From Pseudarthrobacter defluvii (lineage in GTDB: Bacteria > Actinomycetota > Actinomycetes > Actinomycetales > Micrococcaceae): a stretch of 64,000 bases of DNA. A program made the translations under genes and the position numbers. Of the stretch, positions 9,146 to 20,054 are shown piece by piece. The notes below the pieces were generated by a model. It searched no databases, was not told where the DNA came from, and saw nothing but the letters and a program-made list of their open reading frames with translations. Every line of letters begins with the position of its first letter. Positions within the stretch are counted from its first letter, which is position 1. The stretch lies in NCBI RefSeq assembly GCF_030323865.1, contig NZ_CP066362.1, positions 1,364,001-1,428,000 on the forward strand, written 5' to 3'.

Positions 9146-9850
9146 ATGGGGGATCTAGCAATAGATTTTTGTGGCGAATGGTATGAGCCATCGGACCAGG
9201 ACATCTTCAATATCGGCCGCGAGGGCGACCTCGAAGTGGACGACAACCCTTACCTGCACCGGCAGTTCCTGCAGGTGGCCAGGTACGACGGAATCTGGTG
9301 GCTTAGCAACGTGGGCAGCATGCTCTCCGCCACCGTTGCCGACGCGTCCGGCGGCATGCAGGCCTGGTTGTCGCCCGGTGCCCGGATTCCGTTGGTCTTC
9401 AGCCACACGAACGTGATCTTCACGGCCGGACCCACCACGTACGAGTTCGCCGTGCACCTGAAGACGCCCTCCTTCCGGCAGGAAGCCCCAGAAGGCGCCA
9501 GCAGCGGGGACACCACCATCGGCCCGGTGGTCTTCACGGATGCCCAGAAGGCGCTGATCGTGGCGCTCGCTGAGCCGGTGCTTCGGCGCGAAGGGACCGG
9601 TTTCAGCACCATCCCGTCCTCCGCGGCCGCGGCCAAGACACTGGGTTGGGCGCTGACCCGCTTCAACCGCAAGCTCGACAACGTCTGCGACAAGCTGGAC
9701 CGCGTGGGCGTGGTGGGGCTGCGCGGCGGCGGCGGCAAGCTGGCCACCAACCGCCGGGCCCGCCTGGTGGAACACGCCGTCACCACCCACCTGGTGACAC
9801 CCGATGACCTGTACCTGCTGGAAAAGATGAGGGGCGTGGACGAAGGATGA
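9146..9850 (+). CDS. Degenerate FHA-like protein with C-terminal winged-helix-like region
   Basis: Cytoplasmic protein of 234 residues with a strong GAGGAGG ribosome site eight bases before the ATG. The first 110 residues resemble an FHA sandwich (FNIGREGDLEVDD, LHRQFLQV) but lack a clear SxxH/NG phosphopeptide pocket. Residues about 130-225 are helical and resemble a winged helix (TLGWALTRFNRKLDNVCDKL, then GVVGLRGGGG). This is reminiscent of DNA-binding FHA proteins, but the fold is only inferred from pattern. The stop overlaps the start of the EccC-like ATPase, so the two are likely made together. Role unknown: scaffold, adaptor or regulator of the island. Confidence 0.7.
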   Translation: MGDLAIDFCGEWYEPSDQDIFNIGREGDLEVDDNPYLHRQFLQVARYDGIWWLSNVGSMLSATVADASGGMQAWLSPGARIPLVFSHTNVIFTAGPTTYEFAVHLKTPSFRQEAPEGASSGDTTIGPVVFTDAQKALIVALAEPVLRREGTGFSTIPSSAAAAKTLGWALTRFNRKLDNVCDKLDRVGVVGLRGGGGKLATNRRARLVEHAVTTHLVTPDDLYLLEKMRGVDEG

Positions 9851-12800
9851 GGATCCGGCTGACACTCCGCCGTGAACCCGCCGACGCCAAGGACCTGGCC
9901 GTCACGGTGGACGGCATGGCCACCGTGGCCGATATCGCCACCGTGCTGTGGGCCGCGGACCCGGAACGCAAGGGCACGCCTGCGCCGGACAACCTGTCCC
10001 TGCGGATCGACGAGGCCTTCGTGGGCGCCGGTATCAGCGGCAACATCCTGGCCCGCCAGGACAACCTCCTCGAATCGGGCCTGCGCCCCGGCTCCGTGGT
10101 TTCCCTGGCCCAGGTGAGCGAACAGTTCAACGAACCCGGGGCGAACCGGGGGCCGGCAGCGGCCACGCTGCGGGTGCTGTCCGGGCCCGACGTCGGCCGC
10201 GAATTTTCGCTGCCCACCGGCACCAGCTACATCGGCCGGGACCGGGACGTGGATATTCGATTGACGGACCCGCTCACCTCCAAGCGGCACGCCCGGATCA
10301 CGGTGGACGAGAGCATCGAAATCGTGGACACCAACTCCGCCAACGGCCTCCTCATGGACGGCCTGCCCGTCACCCGCGCCACCCTCAACTCTTCAGACAC
10401 CGTGACCCTGGGGGACACCACCGTCACCGTGGTGCCGTTGGGACACAACCATGCGGCAGCACCGACGTCGCCCCTGGTGGACTTCAACCGCTCCCCGCGC
10501 GTGGTGCCCCGCTTCGAGGTACCCAAGCGCGTCCTTCCCTCCGGGCCCAAGCGGCCTGAGGACCAGCCATTCCCGTACATCATGCTGGTGGCGCCGTTGA
10601 TGATGGGCGCCGTCATTTTCGCGGTTACGCAGAACGTGCTGTCCATGGTGTTCATGCTGATGATGCCCCTGTTCATCGTGGGCCACTACGTTGATACGAA
10701 GATGCGGACCCGGAAGCAGCAGAAGGAGCAGCTCAAGCAGTTCCGGGCCTCCATGGCCGCCTTCCGGCAGGACCTCACCGAGCTGCAGCAGGTGGAACGG
10801 GCAGTCCGGCTGCAGGAGGCGCCGTCCGTCAGCGACACCGTGGACGCCATCTACAAGCTTGGGCCGCTGCTGTGGACGCACCGGCCGGAGCACTCCTCCT
10901 TCCTTGGCCTGCGCTTTGGGCTGGGGACCGCGCCCTCCCGCATCCCGCTGGAAGAACCCTCCAACAACGACACCGAGGTCCAGTACGCCCGTGAAATCCA
11001 GGACTGCATCAAGCAGTTCAGCGAGATCGAAGGCGTTCCCGTGGTCTCCCAGCTGCGCACCTCGGGCGCCCTCGGCATCGCCGGCGCCCGAGGCCTGGTG
11101 GACGACGTTGCCCGCGGCATGGTGCTGCAGCTGGTGGGGCTGCATTCACCCGCCGAGGTGGTCCTGACAGCCATTACGTCCGCCCAGTCCCGGGAGCGCT
11201 GGAACTGGCTGCAGTGGCTGCCGCACGTGGGCTCGGGCCACAGCCCCTTGGGCGGGGACCACCTTGCTGCCGGTTCGGCCGGCGGTTCGTCACTGCTGGC
11301 CCGCCTCGAGGACCTGGTGGACGCCCGCGAGGCAGCAGCCAAGCGGACCGCCCCGGACCTGCGCCCCGGCATCGACCCCGTCAAGCATGAGCTCGAGGAA
11401 CCCGTCCTGCCGTCCGTCCTGGTCATCGTGGAAGACGACGCCCCCGTGGACCGCGGCCGCCTCACCCGGCTGGCGGAACGGGGTCCCGATTCAGGCATCC
11501 ACGTCCTGTGGGTGGCCACCGACATCCAGGCGCTCCCTGCAGCCTGCCGCGACTTCATGGTGGTGGACGGGGACCACGGCACCACCACCGGCCAGGTCCG
11601 CCTCGGCCGGCACACCTACCCGGTCAGCTGCGAAAGCGTGGACGCCGAACTCGCCGCCCAGCTCGCCCGGATGCTGGCCCCCGTGGTGGACGTGGGCAAG
11701 CCCGTCAACGACGACTCCGACCTGCCCAGGGCCGTCTCCTACGCCACCCTGATTGGCAAGGACTTCCTGGACAACCCGGAGGCCGTGGCGGAGCGTTGGA
11801 CGGAGAACAATTCCGTGCACGCTACGTCAGTGGCCAACCGCAAGGACAACGGCACACTCCGGGCCCTGGTGGGGTCAAAAGGCATTGAACCGCTCTACCT
11901 GGACCTCAAGAACGAGGGCCCGCACGCGCTGGTGGGCGGTACCACCGGCGCCGGCAAGTCCGAGTTCCTGCAGTCCTGGGTGATGGGCATGGCCGCGGCC
12001 TACAGCCCGGACCGGGTCAGCTTCCTGTTCGTGGACTACAAGGGCGGCGCCGCATTTGCGGACTGCATCAACCTTCCGCACACCGTTGGGCTGGTGACGG
12101 ACCTGTCCCCGCACCTGGTGCGCCGGGCCCTCACCTCGCTGCGCGCCGAGCTGCACTACCGTGAGCAGCTGCTGAACCGGAAGAAGGCCAAGGACCTGCT
12201 GGCCCTGCAACGGGAGGCCGACCCCGAGGCTCCGCCGTACCTGATCATCATCGTGGACGAGTTCGCGGCCCTGGCCAACGACGTTCCCGAGTTCGTGGAC
12301 GGCGTGGTGGACGTGGCCGCCCGCGGCCGATCCCTGGGCCTGCACCTGATCCTTGCCACCCAGCGGCCGGCCGGCGTCATCAAGGACAACCTGCGCGCCA
12401 ACACCAACCTCCGCGTTGCCTTGCGCATGGCGGACGAGGACGACGCCACCGACATCCTCGGCGTCCCGGACGCGGCCTACTTCGACCCCGCCATTCCGGG
12501 GCGCGGCGCCGCCAAGACCGGGCCGGGCCGCATCCAGGGGTTCCAGACCGGCTATGCCGGCGGCTGGACCACGGACAAGCCGCAACGGCCGCAGATCGAC
12601 ATCGTGGAGATGGCCTTCGGCTCCGGTCCCAGCTGGGAAGCGCCCGCACCGGACAAGCCCGTGGCCCAGGAACCGGCCGGCCCCAACGACATCGCCAGGA
12701 TGACCTCCACCATCGTGCACGCCGCGGACCGCCTTGCCATCCAGCCGCCCCGCAAGCCGTGGCTGGACGAACTGGCCAAGACCTACGACTTTTCCAAGCT

Positions 12801-14292
12801 CCCCAACCCCCGCACCGACGAACAGCTCCTGCTCGGTGTGGCCGATGATCCCGTCCACCAGGACCAGCCCACTGTGTTCTACGAACCGGACAGGGACGGC
12901 AACATGGCCATCTATGGTACCGGTGGCTCGGGGAAGTCTGCCGCCCTGCGCGGCATTGCCATTGCTGCCGCGGTCACCCCGCGCGGCGGCCCCGTGCACG
13001 TGTACGGCATCGACTGTGGCTCCGCCGGGCTGCGGATGCTGGAGGAGCTTCCGCACGTGGGCGAGATAATCAACGGCGACGACGTGGAACGCGTTGGGCG
13101 GCTGCTGCGGCTCCTGCGGGACATCGCAGAGCTGCGCTCGGCGCAGTTCGCCGAGGTCCGTGCCTCCACCATCGTGGAGTACCGGAAGCTGGCCAACCGG
13201 CCGGACGAGAAGCGCATCTTCGTGCTGGTGGACGGCATGTCCGCCTTCCGCGAGGCCTACGAGCACAGCAAGCTCTCCGGGCTCTGGGACATCTTCCTGC
13301 AGCTGGCCACGGACGGCCGCACCCTGGGCATCCACCTGGTGGTGACGGGGGACCGGCCCAACGCCGTGCCCGCGTCGCTGCTGGCCTCCATCCAGCGGAG
13401 GCTGGTCCTGCGCCTGTCCAACGAGGACGACTACATTTCCATGGATGTGCCCAGGGACGTCCTGACCGCAAACTCGCCTCCGGGCCGCGGACTCCTGGAC
13501 GGACTCGAAGTGCAGCTGGCCGTCCTGGGCGGCAACTCGAACCTGGCACTGCAGGCCCGGGAAGTCCACAAGCTCAGCGAAGCGATGCTGCGGCAGGGGC
13601 TGGGCACCGCCCCTGGCATCGAGCGGCTTCCGGAGCAGGTGGACCTGGACGTCCTTCCCGCCGGCAGCCCGGACCTGCCCGTCATCGGCGTGGACGACGA
13701 ATCACTGCAGCCGGCCGAGATCATGGCACGCGGCCCGCTGCTGCTGGCGGGCCCGCCGGGAGCCGGGCGGACCGTGGCCCTGGTCACCCTGGCCTACGCG
13801 CTGCGCCGGTCCAACCCCGCTACCGAGCTGATCTACCTCGGGTCCCGCCGGTCCGCCGTCGCGTCCCTTCCGATCTGGAACCGCTCCGTGGTGGGCCCGG
13901 ACGATCTCGCCGAGGTGGTGGAGGACCTGGTGGAGCACTCCACCGGGAACCCGGGAACGGTGGCCTTCTTCATCGAAGGCCTGACCGAGTTCACCGACAC
14001 CATCGCCGAATCGGGCATGGCGCAGCTGGTCACCGCGTCGCTGAAGGCGGACCAGTGGGTGGTGGGCGAGTCCGAGTCCTCCACCTGGTCCAGTGCCTGG
14101 CAGCTTGCCCAGCCGTTCAAATCCGGCCGGCGCGGACTGCTGCTCAACCCTGGGGACATCGAGGGCGACAGCCTGCTCAATACCTCCCTGGGCCGGGTCA
14201 GTCCGGAGTTCATCCCCGGCCGCGGCTACGTGGTGGGACGCGGCAAAGCACGGAAGATCCAGGTGGCGCTGCCGCCTGAAAACCGGGACTGA
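9847..14292 (+). CDS. EccC/EssC-type FtsK/SpoIIIE secretion ATPase with FHA domain
   Basis: Large membrane-bound motor (1481 residues) of the type VII secretion ATPase kind. Order: N-terminal ubiquitin-like region (1-90), FHA domain (about 119-195, with IGRDRD, TSKRHAR and SANG), two membrane helices (about 243-282), then three FtsK/SpoIIIE ATPase modules. Module 1 has Walker A Lys704 and Walker B IIIVDEF. Module 2 has Walker A Lys1030 but a VLVDG Walker B. Module 3 has GPPGAGRT with Arg1308 in place of the Walker Lys, so only module 1 looks fully competent. EccC/EssC motors drive export of WXG100 proteins; no WXG100 gene is in this window. ATGA overlap with the preceding gene; a hairpin follows the stop. 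Confidence 0.9.
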   Translation: MRIRLTLRREPADAKDLAVTVDGMATVADIATVLWAADPERKGTPAPDNLSLRIDEAFVGAGISGNILARQDNLLESGLRPGSVVSLAQVSEQFNEPGANRGPAAATLRVLSGPDVGREFSLPTGTSYIGRDRDVDIRLTDPLTSKRHARITVDESIEIVDTNSANGLLMDGLPVTRATLNSSDTVTLGDTTVTVVPLGHNHAAAPTSPLVDFNRSPRVVPRFEVPKRVLPSGPKRPEDQPFPYIMLVAPLMMGAVIFAVTQNVLSMVFMLMMPLFIVGHYVDTKMRTRKQQKEQLKQFRASMAAFRQDLTELQQVERAVRLQEAPSVSDTVDAIYKLGPLLWTHRPEHSSFLGLRFGLGTAPSRIPLEEPSNNDTEVQYAREIQDCIKQFSEIEGVPVVSQLRTSGALGIAGARGLVDDVARGMVLQLVGLHSPAEVVLTAITSAQSRERWNWLQWLPHVGSGHSPLGGDHLAAGSAGGSSLLARLEDLVDAREAAAKRTAPDLRPGIDPVKHELEEPVLPSVLVIVEDDAPVDRGRLTRLAERGPDSGIHVLWVATDIQALPAACRDFMVVDGDHGTTTGQVRLGRHTYPVSCESVDAELAAQLARMLAPVVDVGKPVNDDSDLPRAVSYATLIGKDFLDNPEAVAERWTENNSVHATSVANRKDNGTLRALVGSKGIEPLYLDLKNEGPHALVGGTTGAGKSEFLQSWVMGMAAAYSPDRVSFLFVDYKGGAAFADCINLPHTVGLVTDLSPHLVRRALTSLRAELHYREQLLNRKKAKDLLALQREADPEAPPYLIIIVDEFAALANDVPEFVDGVVDVAARGRSLGLHLILATQRPAGVIKDNLRANTNLRVALRMADEDDATDILGVPDAAYFDPAIPGRGAAKTGPGRIQGFQTGYAGGWTTDKPQRPQIDIVEMAFGSGPSWEAPAPDKPVAQEPAGPNDIARMTSTIVHAADRLAIQPPRKPWLDELAKTYDFSKLPNPRTDEQLLLGVADDPVHQDQPTVFYEPDRDGNMAIYGTGGSGKSAALRGIAIAAAVTPRGGPVHVYGIDCGSAGLRMLEELPHVGEIINGDDVERVGRLLRLLRDIAELRSAQFAEVRASTIVEYRKLANRPDEKRIFVLVDGMSAFREAYEHSKLSGLWDIFLQLATDGRTLGIHLVVTGDRPNAVPASLLASIQRRLVLRLSNEDDYISMDVPRDVLTANSPPGRGLLDGLEVQLAVLGGNSNLALQAREVHKLSEAMLRQGLGTAPGIERLPEQVDLDVLPAGSPDLPVIGVDDESLQPAEIMARGPLLLAGPPGAGRTVALVTLAYALRRSNPATELIYLGSRRSAVASLPIWNRSVVGPDDLAEVVEDLVEHSTGNPGTVAFFIEGLTEFTDTIAESGMAQLVTASLKADQWVVGESESSTWSSAWQLAQPFKSGRRGLLLNPGDIEGDSLLNTSLGRVSPEFIPGRGYVVGRGKARKIQVALPPENRD

Positions 14293-14306
14293 ACAGGCCC
14301 GATAAC

Positions 14307-14343
14307 TGCGGGGCCGCCACAGCTGCGGATTTGCGGCCCCGCA
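14307..14343 (+). terminator. Hairpin after the EccC-like gene
   Basis: Perfect 11-base inverted repeat (tgcggggccgc at 14307-14317 with its complement at 14333-14343) and a 15-base loop, 14 bases after the stop. No T-tract follows. Likely end of the island operon. Confidence 0.55.
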
Positions 14344-14413
14344 GGGCGCTGTAGAAGACTACCGGGGACACCAGAAAGCCGTGGTGGGGGGCTGCGCGCA
14401 TCGAAAGGTAGCA

Positions 14414-15052
14414 ATGACCCCGTCCGCACCGTTCCGCCACGCCGTTTCGACGACCGCATCCGCAGCCGTCCTGGCCCTCGCCTTTGGCTTCTTCCCAACC
14501 GGCCCGGCTCTTGCCGCCACCACCGCACCCTCGCCCACTCCGGCGTCGGGCACGCAGTCCACGGACTGCGGGCTGGTTTGCCTTCCCATCCTTGCCGGCA
14601 GCCCGGACACCGGCCAGAACGGACGGCCGCGGAAGTCCAAGGAACCTGCTCCGCCGCCCGCCCAGCCGGCGCCCCCTGCCGAGCCGCCCGCCCAGCCCGC
14701 CCAACCCCAGCCTCCCCAGGCGGATACGACCCCGCAGCCCGATGCCCCGGCACCTGATCCGGCCGCAATCCCGGCCACCGCGCCGGCCGTCCCGGCTGAG
14801 CCTGCCCCTGACACTGCCTCGGCCGCCGCAGGTTACCGGCCTCCCACCGGACCCTCCAGCGGCCAGGACTGGAACAGCCCGGTCACCCGGTCCGCCGCGC
14901 CTGCCCAGTTGGCTGCTGCAACTCCCGCAGGTGGCCAGGGACCCAACGGCCCGGCGCTGCTGCCCATCGTCGCCGGAACGGTGCTGCTGGCAGTGTCCGC
15001 CGGAGCCTTCGCGTGGTGGACCCGGAACCGCAACCGGCTCCGGGTCCACTGA
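14414..15052 (+). CDS. Exported proline-rich protein with C-terminal membrane anchor
   Basis: Unrecognised surface protein of 212 residues. The N-terminus is a signal peptide (positively charged start, hydrophobic segment ending in GPALAA). The middle is Pro/Ala-rich, preceded by a short Cys pair (DCGLVCLP) that could form a disulphide. The C-terminus has a hydrophobic helix followed by WTRNRNRLR, the layout of a wall-spanning, membrane-anchored protein; no LPxTG motif is present. The ATG at 14414 has an AAAGG site in front; an in-frame GTG at 14381 is less likely. It sits behind the EccC-like gene but after a hairpin, so membership of that operon is uncertain. Confidence 0.65.
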   Translation: MTPSAPFRHAVSTTASAAVLALAFGFFPTGPALAATTAPSPTPASGTQSTDCGLVCLPILAGSPDTGQNGRPRKSKEPAPPPAQPAPPAEPPAQPAQPQPPQADTTPQPDAPAPDPAAIPATAPAVPAEPAPDTASAAAGYRPPTGPSSGQDWNSPVTRSAAPAQLAAATPAGGQGPNGPALLPIVAGTVLLAVSAGAFAWWTRNRNRLRVH

Positions 15053-18291
<3,239 letters not shown>

Positions 18292-18361
18292 GTTTCGCGC
18301 ACCTACTGATAGTTCGATCACGGAAAGCGCGTTTCCGCCGGAGGGGAGGCGCGCGGGCTAC

Positions 18362-18373
18362 TACCATTGACGG
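18362..18373 (+). promoter_or_regulatory. Candidate leaderless promoter of the GNAT gene
   Basis: The hexamer TACCAT lies exactly six bases before the GTG at 18374, with no ribosome site between. Confidence 0.45.
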
Positions 18374-18877
18374 GTGCACAAGCAGTTGACCATCCGTCCC
18401 GCCGTCAAGGCCGATTTCGACGCCGTTGCCCGCATCACCGGCGACTCCTACCTGTCCGCCGGCTACTTCGACGACGCCGCCCACCCGTACATGGTCAAGA
18501 TCATGGACGTTGCGGCCCGCGCCGAGCAGGCCACCATCTGGGTGGCAGAACGGGAAGGAACCGTCATCGGTTCGGTCACCCTGGCGCTGGCCGGGGAACC
18601 GTACGCGGACATCGCCCAGCAGGACGAGCTGGAATTCCGCATGCTGGTGGTGGACCCGGCCGTGCAGCGCAGCGGTGCCGGCAAGGCCATGGTGGATGCC
18701 ATCCTCAGCTATGCGAAAACCCTTCCCGGCATCAAGGGAGTGTCCCTCACCACCGGCCAGGCCTGGGAAAGCGCCCACGGCCTGTACCGCAAGACCGGGT
18801 TCCAGCGCGTGCCCGAGCGGGACTGGTTCGTTCCCGGCACCGACACAAAACTGCTGGTTTATCGGCGCGACCTGTAG
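18374..18877 (+). CDS. GNAT family N-acetyltransferase
   Basis: Acetyl-CoA-dependent acetyltransferase of 167 residues and unknown substrate. The GNAT core is clear: beta-4 (EFRMLVVDP), then the acetyl-CoA pyrophosphate loop (VQRSGAGKAMVDAI) and the C-terminal Tyr (GLYRKTGF). The start is a GTG immediately after a -10-like hexamer, suggesting a leaderless mRNA. It precedes a RidA-family gene but has its own spacing and a likely separate promoter (TACAGT at 18884-18889) lies between them. Confidence 0.9.
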   Translation: MHKQLTIRPAVKADFDAVARITGDSYLSAGYFDDAAHPYMVKIMDVAARAEQATIWVAEREGTVIGSVTLALAGEPYADIAQQDELEFRMLVVDPAVQRSGAGKAMVDAILSYAKTLPGIKGVSLTTGQAWESAHGLYRKTGFQRVPERDWFVPGTDTKLLVYRRDL

Positions 18878-18923
18878 CAGCCCTACAGTGGTGGCGACCC
18901 ATTCCAGCTTTGAAAGGCCCACC

Positions 18924-19304
18924 ATGCGCAAAACCTTCGGCAGCGGATCCGTCTGGGAACAGACCCTCGGTTACTCCCGTGCCGTCCAGGTGGACAACAC
19001 CCTCTACATCTCAGCCACCGCTGCCAGCGGCGAGGACGGCGTGGTGGGGGATGACTTCTACACCCAGACCCAGTACATCCTGCAGAAACTCGGCAAGGTC
19101 CTGGCCGACGCCGGCTTCGCCTACGAGGACGTGGTGCAGTCCAAGCTGTACCTGACGGACATCAGCAAGTGGGAAGAGGCCGGCCGGGCCCACGGCGAAG
19201 TGTTTGGCGGGATCCGTCCTACCCTCTCCCTGGTCCACGTGCTCCCGTTCCTGGACCCGAAGATGCTTGTCGAGATCGAACTGGTCGCCCAGAAGAGCGC
19301 GTAA
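18924..19304 (+). CDS. RidA family protein (reactive imine/enamine deaminase)
   Basis: Small cytoplasmic protein (126 residues) of the Rid/YjgF family, which hydrolyses 2-aminoacrylate and related enamines or imines. Family features include the N-terminal GYSRAVQVDNTLYISATA and the ending RPTLSLVHVLPFLDPKMLVEIE. The Arg that binds the substrate carboxylate in true RidA is at the usual place (IRPTLSL in place of xRxxV), so the subfamily assignment is uncertain. A GAAAGG ribosome site fixes the ATG. Confidence 0.88.
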   Translation: MRKTFGSGSVWEQTLGYSRAVQVDNTLYISATAASGEDGVVGDDFYTQTQYILQKLGKVLADAGFAYEDVVQSKLYLTDISKWEEAGRAHGEVFGGIRPTLSLVHVLPFLDPKMLVEIELVAQKSA

Positions 19305-19376
19305 CGCGATCCACGCATCCTCCGCGTGCTCGCTCATTCTTCGCTTAGACGCACGCTTCCGGATGCCTGCATCGCG
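19305..19376. terminator. Imperfect nested hairpin between convergent genes
   Basis: Outer arms 19305-19320 and 19361-19376 pair at 14 of 16 positions; inner arms gcgtgc and gcacgc (19324-19329, 19351-19356) pair inside. It fills the gap between the RidA gene and the convergent response regulator gene and could terminate both. No T-tract. Confidence 0.4.
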
Positions 19377-19391
19377 CGTAGTTTTCCTGCC

Positions 19392-20054
19392 CTACCTTCC
19401 CGGCAGGCCGTAGCGGTGCTCCGGCCTGCCGGTGGTGCCGTAGCGGAGCTGGATGTCCACCGCGCCGTCGTCGGCCAGGGACGACAGGTAGCGCTGGGCG
19501 GTGGCGCGCGAGACGCCCACCCGGGAGGCCACCTCGGCGGCAGAGTACTGCTCGCCCGGGGCCAGTGATTCCAGCACCGCGGCCTCCGTTGCGGAGCGGG
19601 GTTTCGACGACGGCGTGACGTCTCCCGGAATCAGCGACCGTTTCGCGCGTTCCACCGCCTCCTGGTCCAATGCCCCGGGCTGGCCCAGGAGGCGCCGGTA
19701 ACGGGCGTAAGAGCGCAGCTGCTGCGACAGCGACTCCGACGTGAAGGGCTTGAGCAGGTACCCCAGGGCCCCACGGCGGAACGCCACCCGGACCGACGCC
19801 GGATCGGAGGCGGCGCTGAGAATGATCGTGTCCACATCCAACTGCTGGAGAAGGTCCAGGCCGGAGGCGTCCGGAAGGTACACATCCAGGAGCACCAGGT
19901 CCGGCCGCAGGCTGTGTATGGCTTGCAGCGCCAGCGACGCCGTGCCAACGGGCGCCAGGGCAAGGAAGCCTGCCACAGAATCCACATAGGCGGCGTGCAG
20001 CTTGGCTACGTGGAAGTCGTCGTCCACGATCAGGACCCGAAAATCGTCAGCCAT
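19392..20054 (-). CDS. CitB/DcuR-type response regulator
   Basis: Transcription factor of a two-component system, 220 residues. Receiver domain (1-120) with acidic pocket Asp11-Asp13, phospho-acceptor Asp57 (LVLLDVYLP) and the switch Lys in LLKPF. The C-terminal domain (about 155-215) carries a helix-turn-helix (YSAAEVASRVGVSRATAQRYL) of the type found in regulators of C4-dicarboxylate and citrate uptake. It overlaps the sensor kinase gene by eight bases. The adjacent divergent citrate transporter is the obvious target. Confidence 0.93.
   Translation of the reverse strand: MADDFRVLIVDDDFHVAKLHAAYVDSVAGFLALAPVGTASLALQAIHSLRPDLVLLDVYLPDASGLDLLQQLDVDTIILSAASDPASVRVAFRRGALGYLLKPFTSESLSQQLRSYARYRRLLGQPGALDQEAVERAKRSLIPGDVTPSSKPRSATEAAVLESLAPGEQYSAAEVASRVGVSRATAQRYLSSLADDGAVDIQLRYGTTGRPEHRYGLPGR

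Noticed and set aside
11875..13569. 564-residue open frame on the minus strand opposite the EccC-like gene
   Set aside because: High-GC antisense shadow; the plus-strand frame has full ATPase motifs, whereas the minus-strand product is low-complexity Val/Gly/His-rich.
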